A stretch of 60,642 nt of DNA from Vibrio tapetis subsp. quintayensis. Its GTDB lineage: Bacteria > Pseudomonadota > Gammaproteobacteria > Enterobacterales > Vibrionaceae. The position numbers were made by a program, and so were the translations under genes. The stretch is taken from contig NZ_JAUFQV010000044.1 in NCBI RefSeq assembly GCF_030409945.1, positions 1 through 60,642 on the forward strand. The letters run 5' to 3'. Below, one piece after another: positions 35,341-43,101 of the stretch (position 1 is its first letter; each line of letters begins with the position of its first letter). The notes under the pieces are model-generated. The model ran no database searches. It was given only the letters and a program-made list of their open reading frames with translations, and was not told the DNA's origin.

Positions 35341-35800
35341 ACTTGCTACTCCACCGTAAATTTGCACTTTAGAAGCACATTATAATCACATCACATCTGA
35401 TGCATCAACTTATTAAGAATAACATTAATCACATTTAAAAACACAGACTTAATCACATGCAAATTATATCTACATTATTTGTACTTTAAATCACTCACAG
35501 CCCTTTCCATTAAAGGGGTTAAGTACAATCAATGCACAAATGATGTAATTCCACATTGAATTTCAGCGGCTAATTAGTTGAGATTTTGAAAATTTTCCCC
35601 ATCTAAATACACACGCTAAATTTGAATATAAGCTGTTGTTTTTAATGCTTTTATGTTTTTACAGACAACCATTTAAATCGTTTTTCGATTTAGCGTGGTG
35701 TGTGGTAACTTTCAGAGAAAGTAAAAAGTCGGGGCGGCTTCATCAGCTTGAGTGGGTAGAACTTGAGGAAATAAAACCAGGCCGAAGCAAAAAGACGAAC
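35341..35800 (+). other. oriT region
   Basis: AT-rich, gene-free 460 bases. Contains the TAATCACAT repeats, an inverted repeat AAATCG-TTTTT-CGATTT (35675-35691), and immediately after it the nic-like sequence GCGTGGTGTGTGGTAAC (35693-35709). The F nic site as I recall it is GCGTGGGGTGT^GGTGC, also just 3' of a hairpin. By analogy the cut falls between 35703 and 35704 on the plus strand, so sequence to the right would enter the recipient first. traI and an RHH protein are adjacent, as expected. Confidence 0.78.
35383..35458. repeat. TAATCACAT direct repeats near oriT
   Basis: Three exact copies of TAATCACAT at 35383-35391, 35426-35434 and 35450-35458, and a degenerate copy (AAATCACTCAC) near 35488. 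They lie between the RHH-like gene and the nic hairpin. Probably binding sites for the accessory protein. Confidence 0.6.
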
Positions 35801-35907
35801 CCATGACGACTGAATCGGGGATGCAGAAAGGGACGAACAGGCAAGAGCAAAGAGGAATGAGAACGTTGGACGGCAAGACGTATTGCACCAGAGCGGTGCA
35901 GTGCGGG

Positions 35908-36351
35908 TTATTTTACGTTTTGCGAATAATAAACAGATTGGACTTTTTGGATGTATATTTTTCTGGCGGTTTCGGTACGTTTGGAAAACCCTGCGTTATA
36001 TGCCCCCACGCTGTTCCAGTTATAACCGTGACTGGCAAAGTTAGCGCTTAATACCCATGCACCTAATGACACGTTAAAACACGGTTCATAAACATTCTGA
36101 TCATTCACATTAAAATATGAAAGCTTGTCGAACCAGATTGAGTTAATTTGCATCAGGCCATAATCGCGGCTCACGACCTCACCGACGTTATTTTTATTTT
36201 CATTGATAGCCTTAGGGTTTAAGTTACTTTCAACGGTTGCAATGGCTCTGAGTAAGTCTGGTGACACATTATAATGGTTGCCAGCCTCATTAAAACAAAA
36301 AGCAAACACAGGGAAAGGGAAAATAAGCCCCCATAAAAATAGTGCCTTCAT
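35908..36351 (-). CDS. lytic transglycosylase (VirB1/Orf169-like)
   Basis: Secreted enzyme that opens peptidoglycan for the transfer apparatus; 147 residues. A signal peptide ends near FA. SLT-type domain: AIATVESNLNP with catalytic Glu41, DYGLMQIN, and GAYNAG. F carries orf169 near oriT in a comparable position. First gene of the leading side. Confidence 0.88.
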   Translation of the reverse strand: MKALFLWGLIFPFPVFAFCFNEAGNHYNVSPDLLRAIATVESNLNPKAINENKNNVGEVVSRDYGLMQINSIWFDKLSYFNVNDQNVYEPCFNVSLGAWVLSANFASHGYNWNSVGAYNAGFSKRTETARKIYIQKVQSVYYSQNVK

Positions 36352-36372
36352 ATCCTCTCTCTATTAATAACA

Positions 36373-36392
36373 ATCCAGCCCGAAGGCTGGAT
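36373..36392. terminator. GC hairpin between genes
   Basis: ATCCAGCC-CGAA-GGCTGGAT, perfect 8-bp stem with a stable tetraloop. Little T-tail, so termination is uncertain; could be an mRNA stabiliser. Confidence 0.4.
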
Positions 36393-36415
36393 GATAACAC
36401 GATAAATAATGGCCG

Positions 36416-36751
36416 TTAGTATTCGAACGGGAATAATACGGTGGTCACACTTCGATCGCCTTCGGTAATAATCCAAATCCTTTGATTGCAAATTTGATAA
36501 CCTGACATGATACGAGCGCCTATTTTTGTCGCCTCATCATTAGCAATTTTATCTTCTATTGGCATATCCCCCCAATCGCCGTTTTGATGACGCATTAAGT
36601 AAATACGCAAATTAGCTCCGATGTTGTCACTCAATAACATTTTTACGCCTTGAGTCATCACCACCGCTCCCAATTCAAAAGGTTGGGCGCTGCACACATA
36701 CTGCTCTGCTTCCATTTTTTTGTTTTCTATTGTAAACTCTAACTCGCTCAT
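36416..36751 (-). CDS. leading-region hypothetical protein
   Basis: 111 residues from ATG 36751 (AAGGAC upstream on the minus strand). Soluble; the block LRIYLMRHQNGDWGDMP followed by DEATKIGARIMSGYQI and RIWIITEGDRSVTTVLFP resembles a small protein common on proteobacterial plasmids. I cannot name its function. A longer start at 36811 exists but runs through a strong inverted repeat. Confidence 0.72.
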   Translation of the reverse strand: MSELEFTIENKKMEAEQYVCSAQPFELGAVVMTQGVKMLLSDNIGANLRIYLMRHQNGDWGDMPIEDKIANDEATKIGARIMSGYQICNQRIWIITEGDRSVTTVLFPFEY

Positions 36752-36786
36752 TATTGGGTTGTCCTTTAAGATTAGATAATGGGTCG

Positions 36787-36826
36787 CGCCTTGATATTTA
36801 TTAGCGTTCATATCAAGGCGTTTTTT
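36787..36826 (+). terminator. terminator-like hairpin facing plus strand
   Basis: CGCCTTGATAT (36787-36797) / ATATCAAGGCG (36810-36820) followed by TTTTTT (36821-36826) on the plus strand. It lies between two minus-strand genes, so as a terminator it would stop antisense transcription; on the minus strand it lacks a T-tail. Confidence 0.6.
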
Positions 36827-36835
36827 ATTGGTTGA

Positions 36836-37222
36836 TTAACACACGTTTTCGGTCTGGCAAATGTGGCGATAGACTTGGTGAATATCATCAAAGCAATAGC
36901 CGTATTCGGTGAGATTTTCGACGCAATCCATAATGTCCCCGCTATAAAAGCATTCGTAGTTAAATAGCTCACGGCGAATAATGGCATCTTTCCCATTGTC
37001 TTTGATGTCTTGCTTAATTCCTTCTTGGTTAATGGTGGCGAGACGGTTAATTAATTGTTTGGCTCTGTCGGTAGGACAAATTAATCCAGCCCCTATTGAG
37101 ACGTATTCAATGCCTTGTTGTTTTGCTTTGGCAAACTGCTGATTAGAAAAAGCAAAAAAAGCCCCTGCGTCATTAAACGCTTGCGTTTGTTTATCTTGGA
37201 TGTAATGAGATAACGATTTCAT
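36836..37222 (-). CDS. leading-region hypothetical protein
   Basis: 128 residues from ATG 37222 (AAGGAAT upstream); an ATG 11 codons further out is possible. Soluble, with Cys near the middle and end. The motif AFFAFSNQQFAKAKQQG resembles an uncharacterised plasmid protein family. Same strand and probable transcript as its neighbours. Confidence 0.7.
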   Translation of the reverse strand: MKSLSHYIQDKQTQAFNDAGAFFAFSNQQFAKAKQQGIEYVSIGAGLICPTDRAKQLINRLATINQEGIKQDIKDNGKDAIIRRELFNYECFYSGDIMDCVENLTEYGYCFDDIHQVYRHICQTENVC

Positions 37223-37256
37223 GGTTTTACTATTCCTTGTCTTAATTAAAAACATC

Positions 37257-37275
37257 GCCCGTCATTAAAACGGGC
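37257..37275 (-). terminator. weak terminator hairpin
   Basis: GCCCGT (37257-37262) / ACGGGC (37270-37275), with TTTTT a few bases downstream on the minus strand. It overlaps the stop of the gene at 37265-37609. Confidence 0.45.
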
Positions 37276-37609
37276 AACGGTCAAATGAATAAAGGGTTTC
37301 AAAAGGCGTAGACACATCCAGCACAACAAAACAGTCCCTTAACGTCCCGATTTGAAATTGGCGCATGATAAGGGCGCGTACCTCTGCCAGCGTGAACGGG
37401 AAGTACTGAGCCTCACGCTGAACAAACCCTGCGGCCTTGAGTTCTTCTGCTGTAATGTCACTCCAAGGCGCAATCGAAAATCCTTGCGGTGCGCTCTCGC
37501 TCTGCTTTAAAGAGACATCATGTTTTGGTGAGCTTTCGCCCGCCAGCGGCGAGACGCTGGTCGCTGTTTGGCATTTAGAGAGAGTTAGGGTTGAGTTTTG
37601 TTGCGCCAT
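37265..37609 (-). CDS. hypothetical protein with shared N-terminal segment, copy 1
   Basis: 114 residues. The first 33 residues (MAQQNSTLTLS-CQTATSVSPL--ESSPKHDVSL) are almost identical to those of the protein at 51442-51912, while the rest is unrelated. The remaining 80 residues (AEELKAAGFVQREAQYFPFTLAEVRALIMRQF) form a small soluble domain. ATG follows AAGGAAACTCCCC. The shared part belongs to the 0.5-kb repeat 37509-38009. Confidence 0.72.
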   Translation of the reverse strand: MAQQNSTLTLSKCQTATSVSPLAGESSPKHDVSLKQSESAPQGFSIAPWSDITAEELKAAGFVQREAQYFPFTLAEVRALIMRQFQIGTLRDCFVVLDVSTPFETLYSFDRCPF

Positions 37610-38009
37610 GGGGAGTTTCCTTTTTGTTTGAGTATCACCTTTCGGAGCCGCTTAGCTGTCCATCGGGCTTTCATGGTTCTCAATAACAAGGGCGCGAAGC
37701 GTTCATATACCCTTGTTATTGAGGTTCTGAAAGGTCATGGTTAACAGCTTGCGAGTCCGTAAGGTGATGCGAGTAGAAAGGAAAATCGGCGCATAAAAAA
37801 CTCGGCCCTTACTCTGTCTTAATGACAGGCAGTGAAAGACAACGAGGAAGAATGACGAGGCGTAGCGAACGCAGTGAGCGGAGGCGTTGGGTGATTGTTC
37901 GCAGGAACGCAATGGCACATCGAGCTTTGCTCGATATTCGTGTCATGCGTTATCGCGGGAGGAGCGAAGCGACGGAATGAACGGAGCGAAGCGAGAACGC
38001 CCAAGAAAA
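37509..38009 (-). repeat. 0.5-kb structured leading-region repeat, copy 1
   Basis: About 501 bases, nearly identical in the same orientation to 51812-52312. Relative to minus-strand genes it covers the 5' end of a coding region and about 400 bases upstream. Contains hairpins CCAGCG-N6-CGCTGG (37543-37560), CAATAACAAGGG/CCCTTGTTATTG (37681-37721), ATCGAGC-TTT-GCTCGAT (37919-37935) and the tandem 12-mer GGAGCGAAGCGA. No gene is credible within its upstream part. Candidate single-strand promoter or priming site. Confidence 0.8.
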
Positions 38010-38294
38010 CGGAAAGCTCTGCACGAAAAGTTACCTCCAAATGCCTCACTGATAGTTAATTATTTTACTGCCTAAACCTAAACCAGCATGCACTGAGTTC
38101 AGGTATTATCCATAGAAAAAAGGCCTTAAATCAAAACAGGCCCTGGGACAGCGCTTGCTCGTGTTAACGAGCCTTTCTTTTTGCTTTTTCCTGAACTTAT
38201 CTTGGTAATGGGGAGCACGCCTTTTTTCGTAGACGAAGTAAGGCTCACACACGGTTGGGGATATGCAGTCCGTCAGGACTGCATATTGAGGACA
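38010..38294 (-). other. gap between repeat and ParB-like gene
   Basis: 285 bases with no gene. Contains CCTAAACCTAAACC (38071-38084), a probable minus-strand terminator GGCCT/AGGCC with a T-run (38116-38142), and a perfect inverted repeat ATATGCAGTCC-GTCA-GGACTGCATAT (38261-38286) just beyond the ParB-like stop. Confidence 0.5.
38116..38142 (-). terminator. probable terminator of ParB-like transcript
   Basis: On the minus strand GGCCT, 11-base loop, AGGCC, TTTTTT. Short stem but a clear T-run. Confidence 0.5.
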
Positions 38295-40118
38295 TTAAAA
38301 GCCCACGGGCATCCACTGAGCGAAATGCGCCCTCTGTGGCTCTGTCAGTGAGTTATCTCCCCCATTAAGCCAGATAGTTAATTGCTTCACCAAATCACTC
38401 TTCTTGAGCGATTGGGCGCTCTGTAACCACGTTTCTGACATCACAGGACGGGCAATATCAATCAGCGCCTCTTTGTTGATGCGTTTGATGAAGCTGTCCG
38501 TGGTTGGTCGCCAGTAATCGGGCGCATCAAAGGCCAGTGCTTGATAGAGGAAATCATGAGTGGAGCGGTTATCCCCAACCAGACAAGGCACGAGCATTAA
38601 TGACGTGGCGAACGCCACTTGCTTGTGTTTTTCTTCACTATCGAGGGCAACGAACGCTTGAAAGCGTTCGTGCTCACCGCTTGCCTCATACCACGTCATG
38701 TCCAAACTTTGCTTGTGTTGCTCGATACGCTCAAGTGCTTTGTTCTCATTAAAATCCCCTTGCTTTGGCTCAACAGCGCTGTGATTTAGGGTGACATTAA
38801 TGGGCGCACTCAAGTATTGATTTTGGGCTTTCAGGCACAAAGAGAAGTGAAGCGCATCGAGCGCAAGTGACGTATTTTGCATCAAGGCATGTTTTGCCAT
38901 GGCTAGGCGGTGCGCGTTCAAATCGTCAGTAAGTGCGCCGGAATAGGTTGGCTCTGACGCGACAACGTCACTTAAACCCTCCCCTAGTTCGACGCCCTCC
39001 TCACGGTTTGCTTTCTTGGCATATTCGGCTTGCAAGGCTTTGAGCGCTTTACGTTCGGATTTCGCCACCAAACCTTTAATGATGCAGATATCCCCGTTGT
39101 GGCCTAACGCGAGAATGCACCCTGCTAACGCTTTTTCGGCTTTCTTATATTTACCTTGATTGGCCGTCAGTTCAACATAGCCACGCGATTCATCGTGAGT
39201 GCGTGTGAGCAGTATTTCGGTCCATTTCCAGCCCTGCGCGCTCAGTTTATCCGCTTCAAGTTGTATCTTAGCCCTCGCAAGCGATTCCATTAAGGCGCGG
39301 TTTTCAAAATAAATTTTGTCAGAAAACAAATCCGTGGTGACCATCCCCCCTGCTTGTTCGTAATACGCTTGACCAACAAACGTGACGAGTCCGCTTGACG
39401 CTTCCAATGCAGATTCTTTGAGCATGTGGCGTACTTGATGTTCAGAATACCAAGACTTCTCTTTCACTTGTTCCCACACGTCTCGTTGACGCTCTGGACT
39501 GGCAAGGGTGAATAATATGACACGCTCAAGAGAGACGTTGCCCTCGCGGTATGCTTCAAGGATAGCCGACTCGACCGCTGCTAACTTCATGCGCTGATGC
39601 ACATAACGTTGTGTTTTACCAAAACGTTGCGCGACCTCGGCCACGGTTGCGCCGTCTTCGACTCTTTTTGAGTACGCCTCAAACTCATCGACTGGGTGCA
39701 TCGAGGCGCGTGTGACGTTTTCAGTCAATGAGATTTCAGTGGCATCGTGCGACACGGTGGACGCATTTAAGATTTTAACGGGCACAAGGTGCTCAGGTGT
39801 AATTTTATTTAATTCAACCAGCGCTTGGAGTTGAGCTAAACGACGCCCCCCACTGATGACAGGATACCGACCTGACTCACAAGGCAACGCGACCAAGTTT
39901 TGAATGATGCCATGCGCCAAGATGGACGCTTGTAGAGATTCATCATCGGCTTTACTGGCTTTGCTCTTTCGCACGTTTAAATCCGACACCACCAATTGAT
40001 TAACAGGCAGTATCACAATAGAGGCATCATTTTGTGCAGTTGCCTGAGTGTCCAGCGGCGATACGCTGGTCGCGTCTTGACGGTTAGAGGGCGCTGAGAT
40101 TGGGTTGATTGCGTTCAT
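38295..40118 (-). CDS. ParB-like leading-region protein
   Basis: 607 residues from ATG 40118 (AAGGAAAACCGCT upstream). Residues about 35-150 form a ParB/Spo0J N-terminal domain: INP-type start, SILAHGIIQNLVALP, GGRRLAQL and ENVTRASMHPVDEFEAY. A KorB-like HTH follows (VAEVAQRFGKTQRYVHQRMKL). The long C-terminal half is not recognised. No ParA partner is present. Large ParB-like proteins of this kind are encoded in the leading regions of F-like plasmids and are thought to act on incoming DNA rather than in partition. Residues 14-32 contain ATSVSPL, shared with two other leading-region proteins. Confidence 0.88.
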   Translation of the reverse strand: MNAINPISAPSNRQDATSVSPLDTQATAQNDASIVILPVNQLVVSDLNVRKSKASKADDESLQASILAHGIIQNLVALPCESGRYPVISGGRRLAQLQALVELNKITPEHLVPVKILNASTVSHDATEISLTENVTRASMHPVDEFEAYSKRVEDGATVAEVAQRFGKTQRYVHQRMKLAAVESAILEAYREGNVSLERVILFTLASPERQRDVWEQVKEKSWYSEHQVRHMLKESALEASSGLVTFVGQAYYEQAGGMVTTDLFSDKIYFENRALMESLARAKIQLEADKLSAQGWKWTEILLTRTHDESRGYVELTANQGKYKKAEKALAGCILALGHNGDICIIKGLVAKSERKALKALQAEYAKKANREEGVELGEGLSDVVASEPTYSGALTDDLNAHRLAMAKHALMQNTSLALDALHFSLCLKAQNQYLSAPINVTLNHSAVEPKQGDFNENKALERIEQHKQSLDMTWYEASGEHERFQAFVALDSEEKHKQVAFATSLMLVPCLVGDNRSTHDFLYQALAFDAPDYWRPTTDSFIKRINKEALIDIARPVMSETWLQSAQSLKKSDLVKQLTIWLNGGDNSLTEPQRAHFAQWMPVGF

Positions 40119-40560
40119 AGCGGTTTTCCTTTTAGGTTCGTTGAGTATCACTTCGCTTATTGCCTGATTTCATCGACTCAACTTGAAAGACCGCTTTGAC
40201 AAGGGCGCGAAGCGGTGAAGCCTCCCTTGCAAAGAGGGCGAACGTTGAGAGATTAAGAAATCAGCGCGGGTAAGCAAGTGAGCTCAAATCAAAAAGTAAA
40301 ACAAAAGGAACGAAGCACCGAAGCGATGACGCCCTCTTAGCGTAAAGGCGTGAAATAGAGCGGAGTGCGTCGCTTCAGACGCCTAACGACGCGTTTGCGT
40401 GAGGGATTGTCTATCTGGAACTTAGAAGCGCATTGAGCTTGCTCAATATGGGCTTCAAGTTAGCGATAGGAGGAGGAACGACGAAAAGCCCGACCGCTTG
40501 CGGTCACGCCCTGACGGGAACGGCTACAGGAAGAGCATAAGGTGTGTTCATTTTGAGCAT
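40119..40560 (-). repeat. diverged copy of the structured leading-region element
   Basis: Upstream of the ParB-like gene. Same order of parts as 37509-38009 but diverged: GAGTATCAC, then CTTTGACAAGGG/CCCTTGCAAAG (40194-40234) with the same CGCGAAGCG loop start, then ATTGAGC-TT-GCTCAAT (40432-40447), where the other copies have ATCGAGC-TTT-GCTCGAT, a paired change. The ParB coding start also carries CCAGCG-N6-CGCTGG (40052-40069). No gene seen here. Confidence 0.65.
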
Positions 40561-40756
40561 CAATTGAACCGTTAGAGAGCGATCACAACAGTTAGACCTT
40601 TAACTCCAAGAAGGTTTTGCCCCTTTATCAGCTAGAACAAATACTCTACCTCCAGTTCTTGCTGCAATTTTCAATTGCATATTCATGCACCTTACATTTC
40701 CCGCTCTTCAGCTAAAATTAATAAGACCATTTCAGTAGTCATATAGGAGATAGCGT
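40561..40756. other. left edge of the AT-rich island
   Basis: 196 bases without a gene. Base composition drops here and the plus-strand recombinase follows. I could not find a flanking direct repeat matching the right side near 50.2-50.4 kb. Confidence 0.4.
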
Positions 40757-41350
40757 ATGTGGACGAAGAAAGGTCATTTAACTGGGCAGAAAAAGTCCTT
40801 TAAGCTTGAGGATATCTGGCGCATCCGTACCAGACTCGAAATCGAGGGGAATATTATGGAGTTGGCTCTGCTCAACCTCGCCATCGATTGTAAATTACGA
40901 TCATGTGATTTGCTCAGAATGAAAGTTCGAGATATTTCATCGGGTGGTGTTATTCAAAATAGAGTTCTTTATCAACAAAGTAAAACGGAACGTGAGGTTC
41001 AATTTGAAATAACTTCTCGTACAGCTCAATCACTAACACTGTGGTTAATGCAAAGTAGCTTATCGTCATCAAGTTATATATTCCCTAGCCCTCGTAAAGA
41101 GGGAAGGCCTATGAGCTATAGCTGCTATGCAACTATAATTCATCGCTGGGCGTCACAACTTGGTTATGACTATTACCTGTATGGTACTCACTCTATGCGA
41201 AGAACAAAGGCAACCTTGATCTATGCACGAACGAAAAACATTCGAGCCGTACAGCTATTGCTTGGTCACGCCAAGTTGGATAACACAATTCGTTATTTAG
41301 GGGTAGAGATGGAAGATGCACTTAATATATCTGAGGATATAGAGTTGTAA
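40757..41350 (+). CDS. short tyrosine recombinase
   Basis: 197 residues, the catalytic domain alone, like FimB/FimE-sized enzymes and shorter than phage integrases. The full catalytic set is visible: Arg48 (KLRSCDLL), Lys76, His145 and Arg148 (HSMRR), His171 (LLGHAKLDN) and Tyr180. Ribosome site AGGAGATAGCGT. It stands at the left end of the island holding the protease-PIN pair and the restriction system and may have moved it. Confidence 0.88.
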   Translation: MWTKKGHLTGQKKSFKLEDIWRIRTRLEIEGNIMELALLNLAIDCKLRSCDLLRMKVRDISSGGVIQNRVLYQQSKTEREVQFEITSRTAQSLTLWLMQSSLSSSSYIFPSPRKEGRPMSYSCYATIIHRWASQLGYDYYLYGTHSMRRTKATLIYARTKNIRAVQLLLGHAKLDNTIRYLGVEMEDALNISEDIEL

Positions 41351-41513
41351 CATTATTGTGTTAAAGCTATGCGCATGAGCAGGTGGTAGATTGGATAATG
41401 AGCAAAATGGGGCGCTCGGAACTGCAAATTAGATAGTAAATCACGGCAATTCGGTTTATATTAATGACAATTTAGTTGTTTTTATAAACCAAGCTATTGC
41501 TTGAGAGGATACC

Positions 41514-42617
41514 ATGTTTGCAGAGCGCCTAGAACGAGCCCGCAAGGCTGCCGGGCTATCAATGAGTGCATTAGCCAGTGAAGTTGGCCTATCCGCTAAC
41601 GCCATTAAAAAGTACGAACATGGCACGACTATGCCCTCTTCTTCAAATCTACTTAAGCTTGCGAAAGCGCTAGATGTGCGCAGCGAATACTTCTTTCGCC
41701 CAACCAAGGTGAAGTTAGAGGGGGTTGAGTACCGCAAACGTGCAAGCACACCCAAGAAAGTCTTAGACCGAATCAATGGTGACGTATTAGACCAAGCTGA
41801 ACGTTGGCAAGAGCTTTTAGATCTCTATCCTGACTCAGTAAAACCGATCCCTGAGTTTGCTCTACCTGATAAACTTCCTGAACAAATCCTTAGCTTAGAA
41901 CAAGCTGAAGACTTGGCTATTCAGATACGCCATGCTTGGGAGTTAGGGCTAAACCCTATTCACGATATGATCGATACCCTCGAAGCTAAGGGTGTGATGA
42001 TCATTACCACGGATGTGGAAACAGATAAGAAGTTTGACGGTTTAGCGGGTAAGATTGGCAGCACGCCAGTAGTGGTGATCTCTACCGCCCAAAGTGGTGA
42101 CCGCCAGCGCTTCACCTTGGCCCATGAACTTGGGCACTTAGTCGTGCATGGACGTTTAGCTGAAGGTATTGATGAAGAGAAGGCTTGTAACACCTTTGCT
42201 GGTGCATTTCTTCTACCTGCCCAAACACTTATTGAGCACTTGGGTGAAAAGCGCCGTCATATTGAACCGCGTGAATTACTGATGCTAAAGCACGAATACG
42301 GTATTAGCATGTTGGCGGCACTGTTTCGAGCCGGCCAATGTGGAATAATTACGCCAGCGACTCAGAAAAATCTATTTATGCTGTTTAGTAAAAATGGCTG
42401 GCGAACTCAAGAGCCAGGAAAAGCATACCCTCATGAATCGACTTATCTACATAAGCAATTGGTATACCGTGCTTTAGGTGAAGAGTACATAGGGGAGTCA
42501 AAAGCCGCTGAGTTACTTGGCATGTCTGTATCTAGCTTTCGTAAAGAACGAAAGTTGGAGGCGCCGACTCAAGCACAGTTAGCTCAGGAGGCTAGCCGTG
42601 CAGCAGCTGCTAATTAG
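41514..42617 (+). CDS. HTH regulator fused to ImmA/IrrE metalloprotease
   Basis: 367 residues. An N-terminal Xre-type HTH spans residues 1-60 (AGLSMSALASEVGLSANAIKKYE). A central ImmA/IrrE zinc-protease domain carries HELGH at 204-208 (TLAHELGHLVVHG). The C-terminal part (LGEEYIGESKAAELLGMSVSSF) suggests a second HTH. Such proteins act as regulators or antitoxins that cleave a partner repressor. Its 3' end overlaps the PIN gene by 20 bases, so the two are co-translated. Confidence 0.87.
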   Translation: MFAERLERARKAAGLSMSALASEVGLSANAIKKYEHGTTMPSSSNLLKLAKALDVRSEYFFRPTKVKLEGVEYRKRASTPKKVLDRINGDVLDQAERWQELLDLYPDSVKPIPEFALPDKLPEQILSLEQAEDLAIQIRHAWELGLNPIHDMIDTLEAKGVMIITTDVETDKKFDGLAGKIGSTPVVVISTAQSGDRQRFTLAHELGHLVVHGRLAEGIDEEKACNTFAGAFLLPAQTLIEHLGEKRRHIEPRELLMLKHEYGISMLAALFRAGQCGIITPATQKNLFMLFSKNGWRTQEPGKAYPHESTYLHKQLVYRALGEEYIGESKAAELLGMSVSSFRKERKLEAPTQAQLAQEASRAAAAN

Positions 42618-43086
42618 TGATGCCAATATCCTCATTGACATGGAAGAAGGTGGCTTACTGGAAGTAATGTTTCAGTTGCCCTATGACTTTGCAACGCCAG
42701 ATATCCTTTTTGTTGAAGAACTTGAAGAAGATCATCCCCACCTTCTAGATTTAGGGTTAGCGCTAAAAGAGGTTTCTGCAGAATCAATGATGTATGCCAT
42801 ACAGCTAACGGGGACCTATACCCAAGCAAGCCGAAACGATTGTTTTGCCCTTGCTTTAGCAAAGCAAGAACAGTGTCCTTTGCTGACTGGTGATATGGCC
42901 CTTAGAAAAGCAGCAGAAAAAGAAGCTGCCATTGTTAAAGGCACGGTTTGGTTAGTAAACCAACTGGTGGTTCATCAGCAAATCAATACAGAACAAGCGC
43001 GAGCGGCATACAGGCAGATGCAAGCCAATGGCAGGCGTTTGCCTTGGGTTATGGCCGAACAAGCTTTAGTTGAACTAGATCGTTGA
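42598..43086 (+). CDS. PIN-domain protein, probable toxin partner
   Basis: 162 residues from GTG 42598, chosen because AGGAGG precedes it by the right distance. PIN-like ribonuclease fold: ISDANILID at the N-terminus (first Asp), a middle acidic FVEELEED, and the late acidic pair in SRNDCFALALAK and LLTGDMALR. The overlap with the protease gene points to a toxin-antitoxin-like pair. It ends 15 bases before hsdR. Confidence 0.75.
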   Translation: MQQLLISDANILIDMEEGGLLEVMFQLPYDFATPDILFVEELEEDHPHLLDLGLALKEVSAESMMYAIQLTGTYTQASRNDCFALALAKQEQCPLLTGDMALRKAAEKEAAIVKGTVWLVNQLVVHQQINTEQARAAYRQMQANGRRLPWVMAEQALVELDR

Positions 43087-43101
43087 GGGAGTAGTTGATA
43101 T

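Noticed and set aside
35803..36051. 82-codon plus-strand frame near oriT
   Set aside because: Its second half is antisense to the lytic transglycosylase and it has no protein-like features; the region is better explained as oriT flank.
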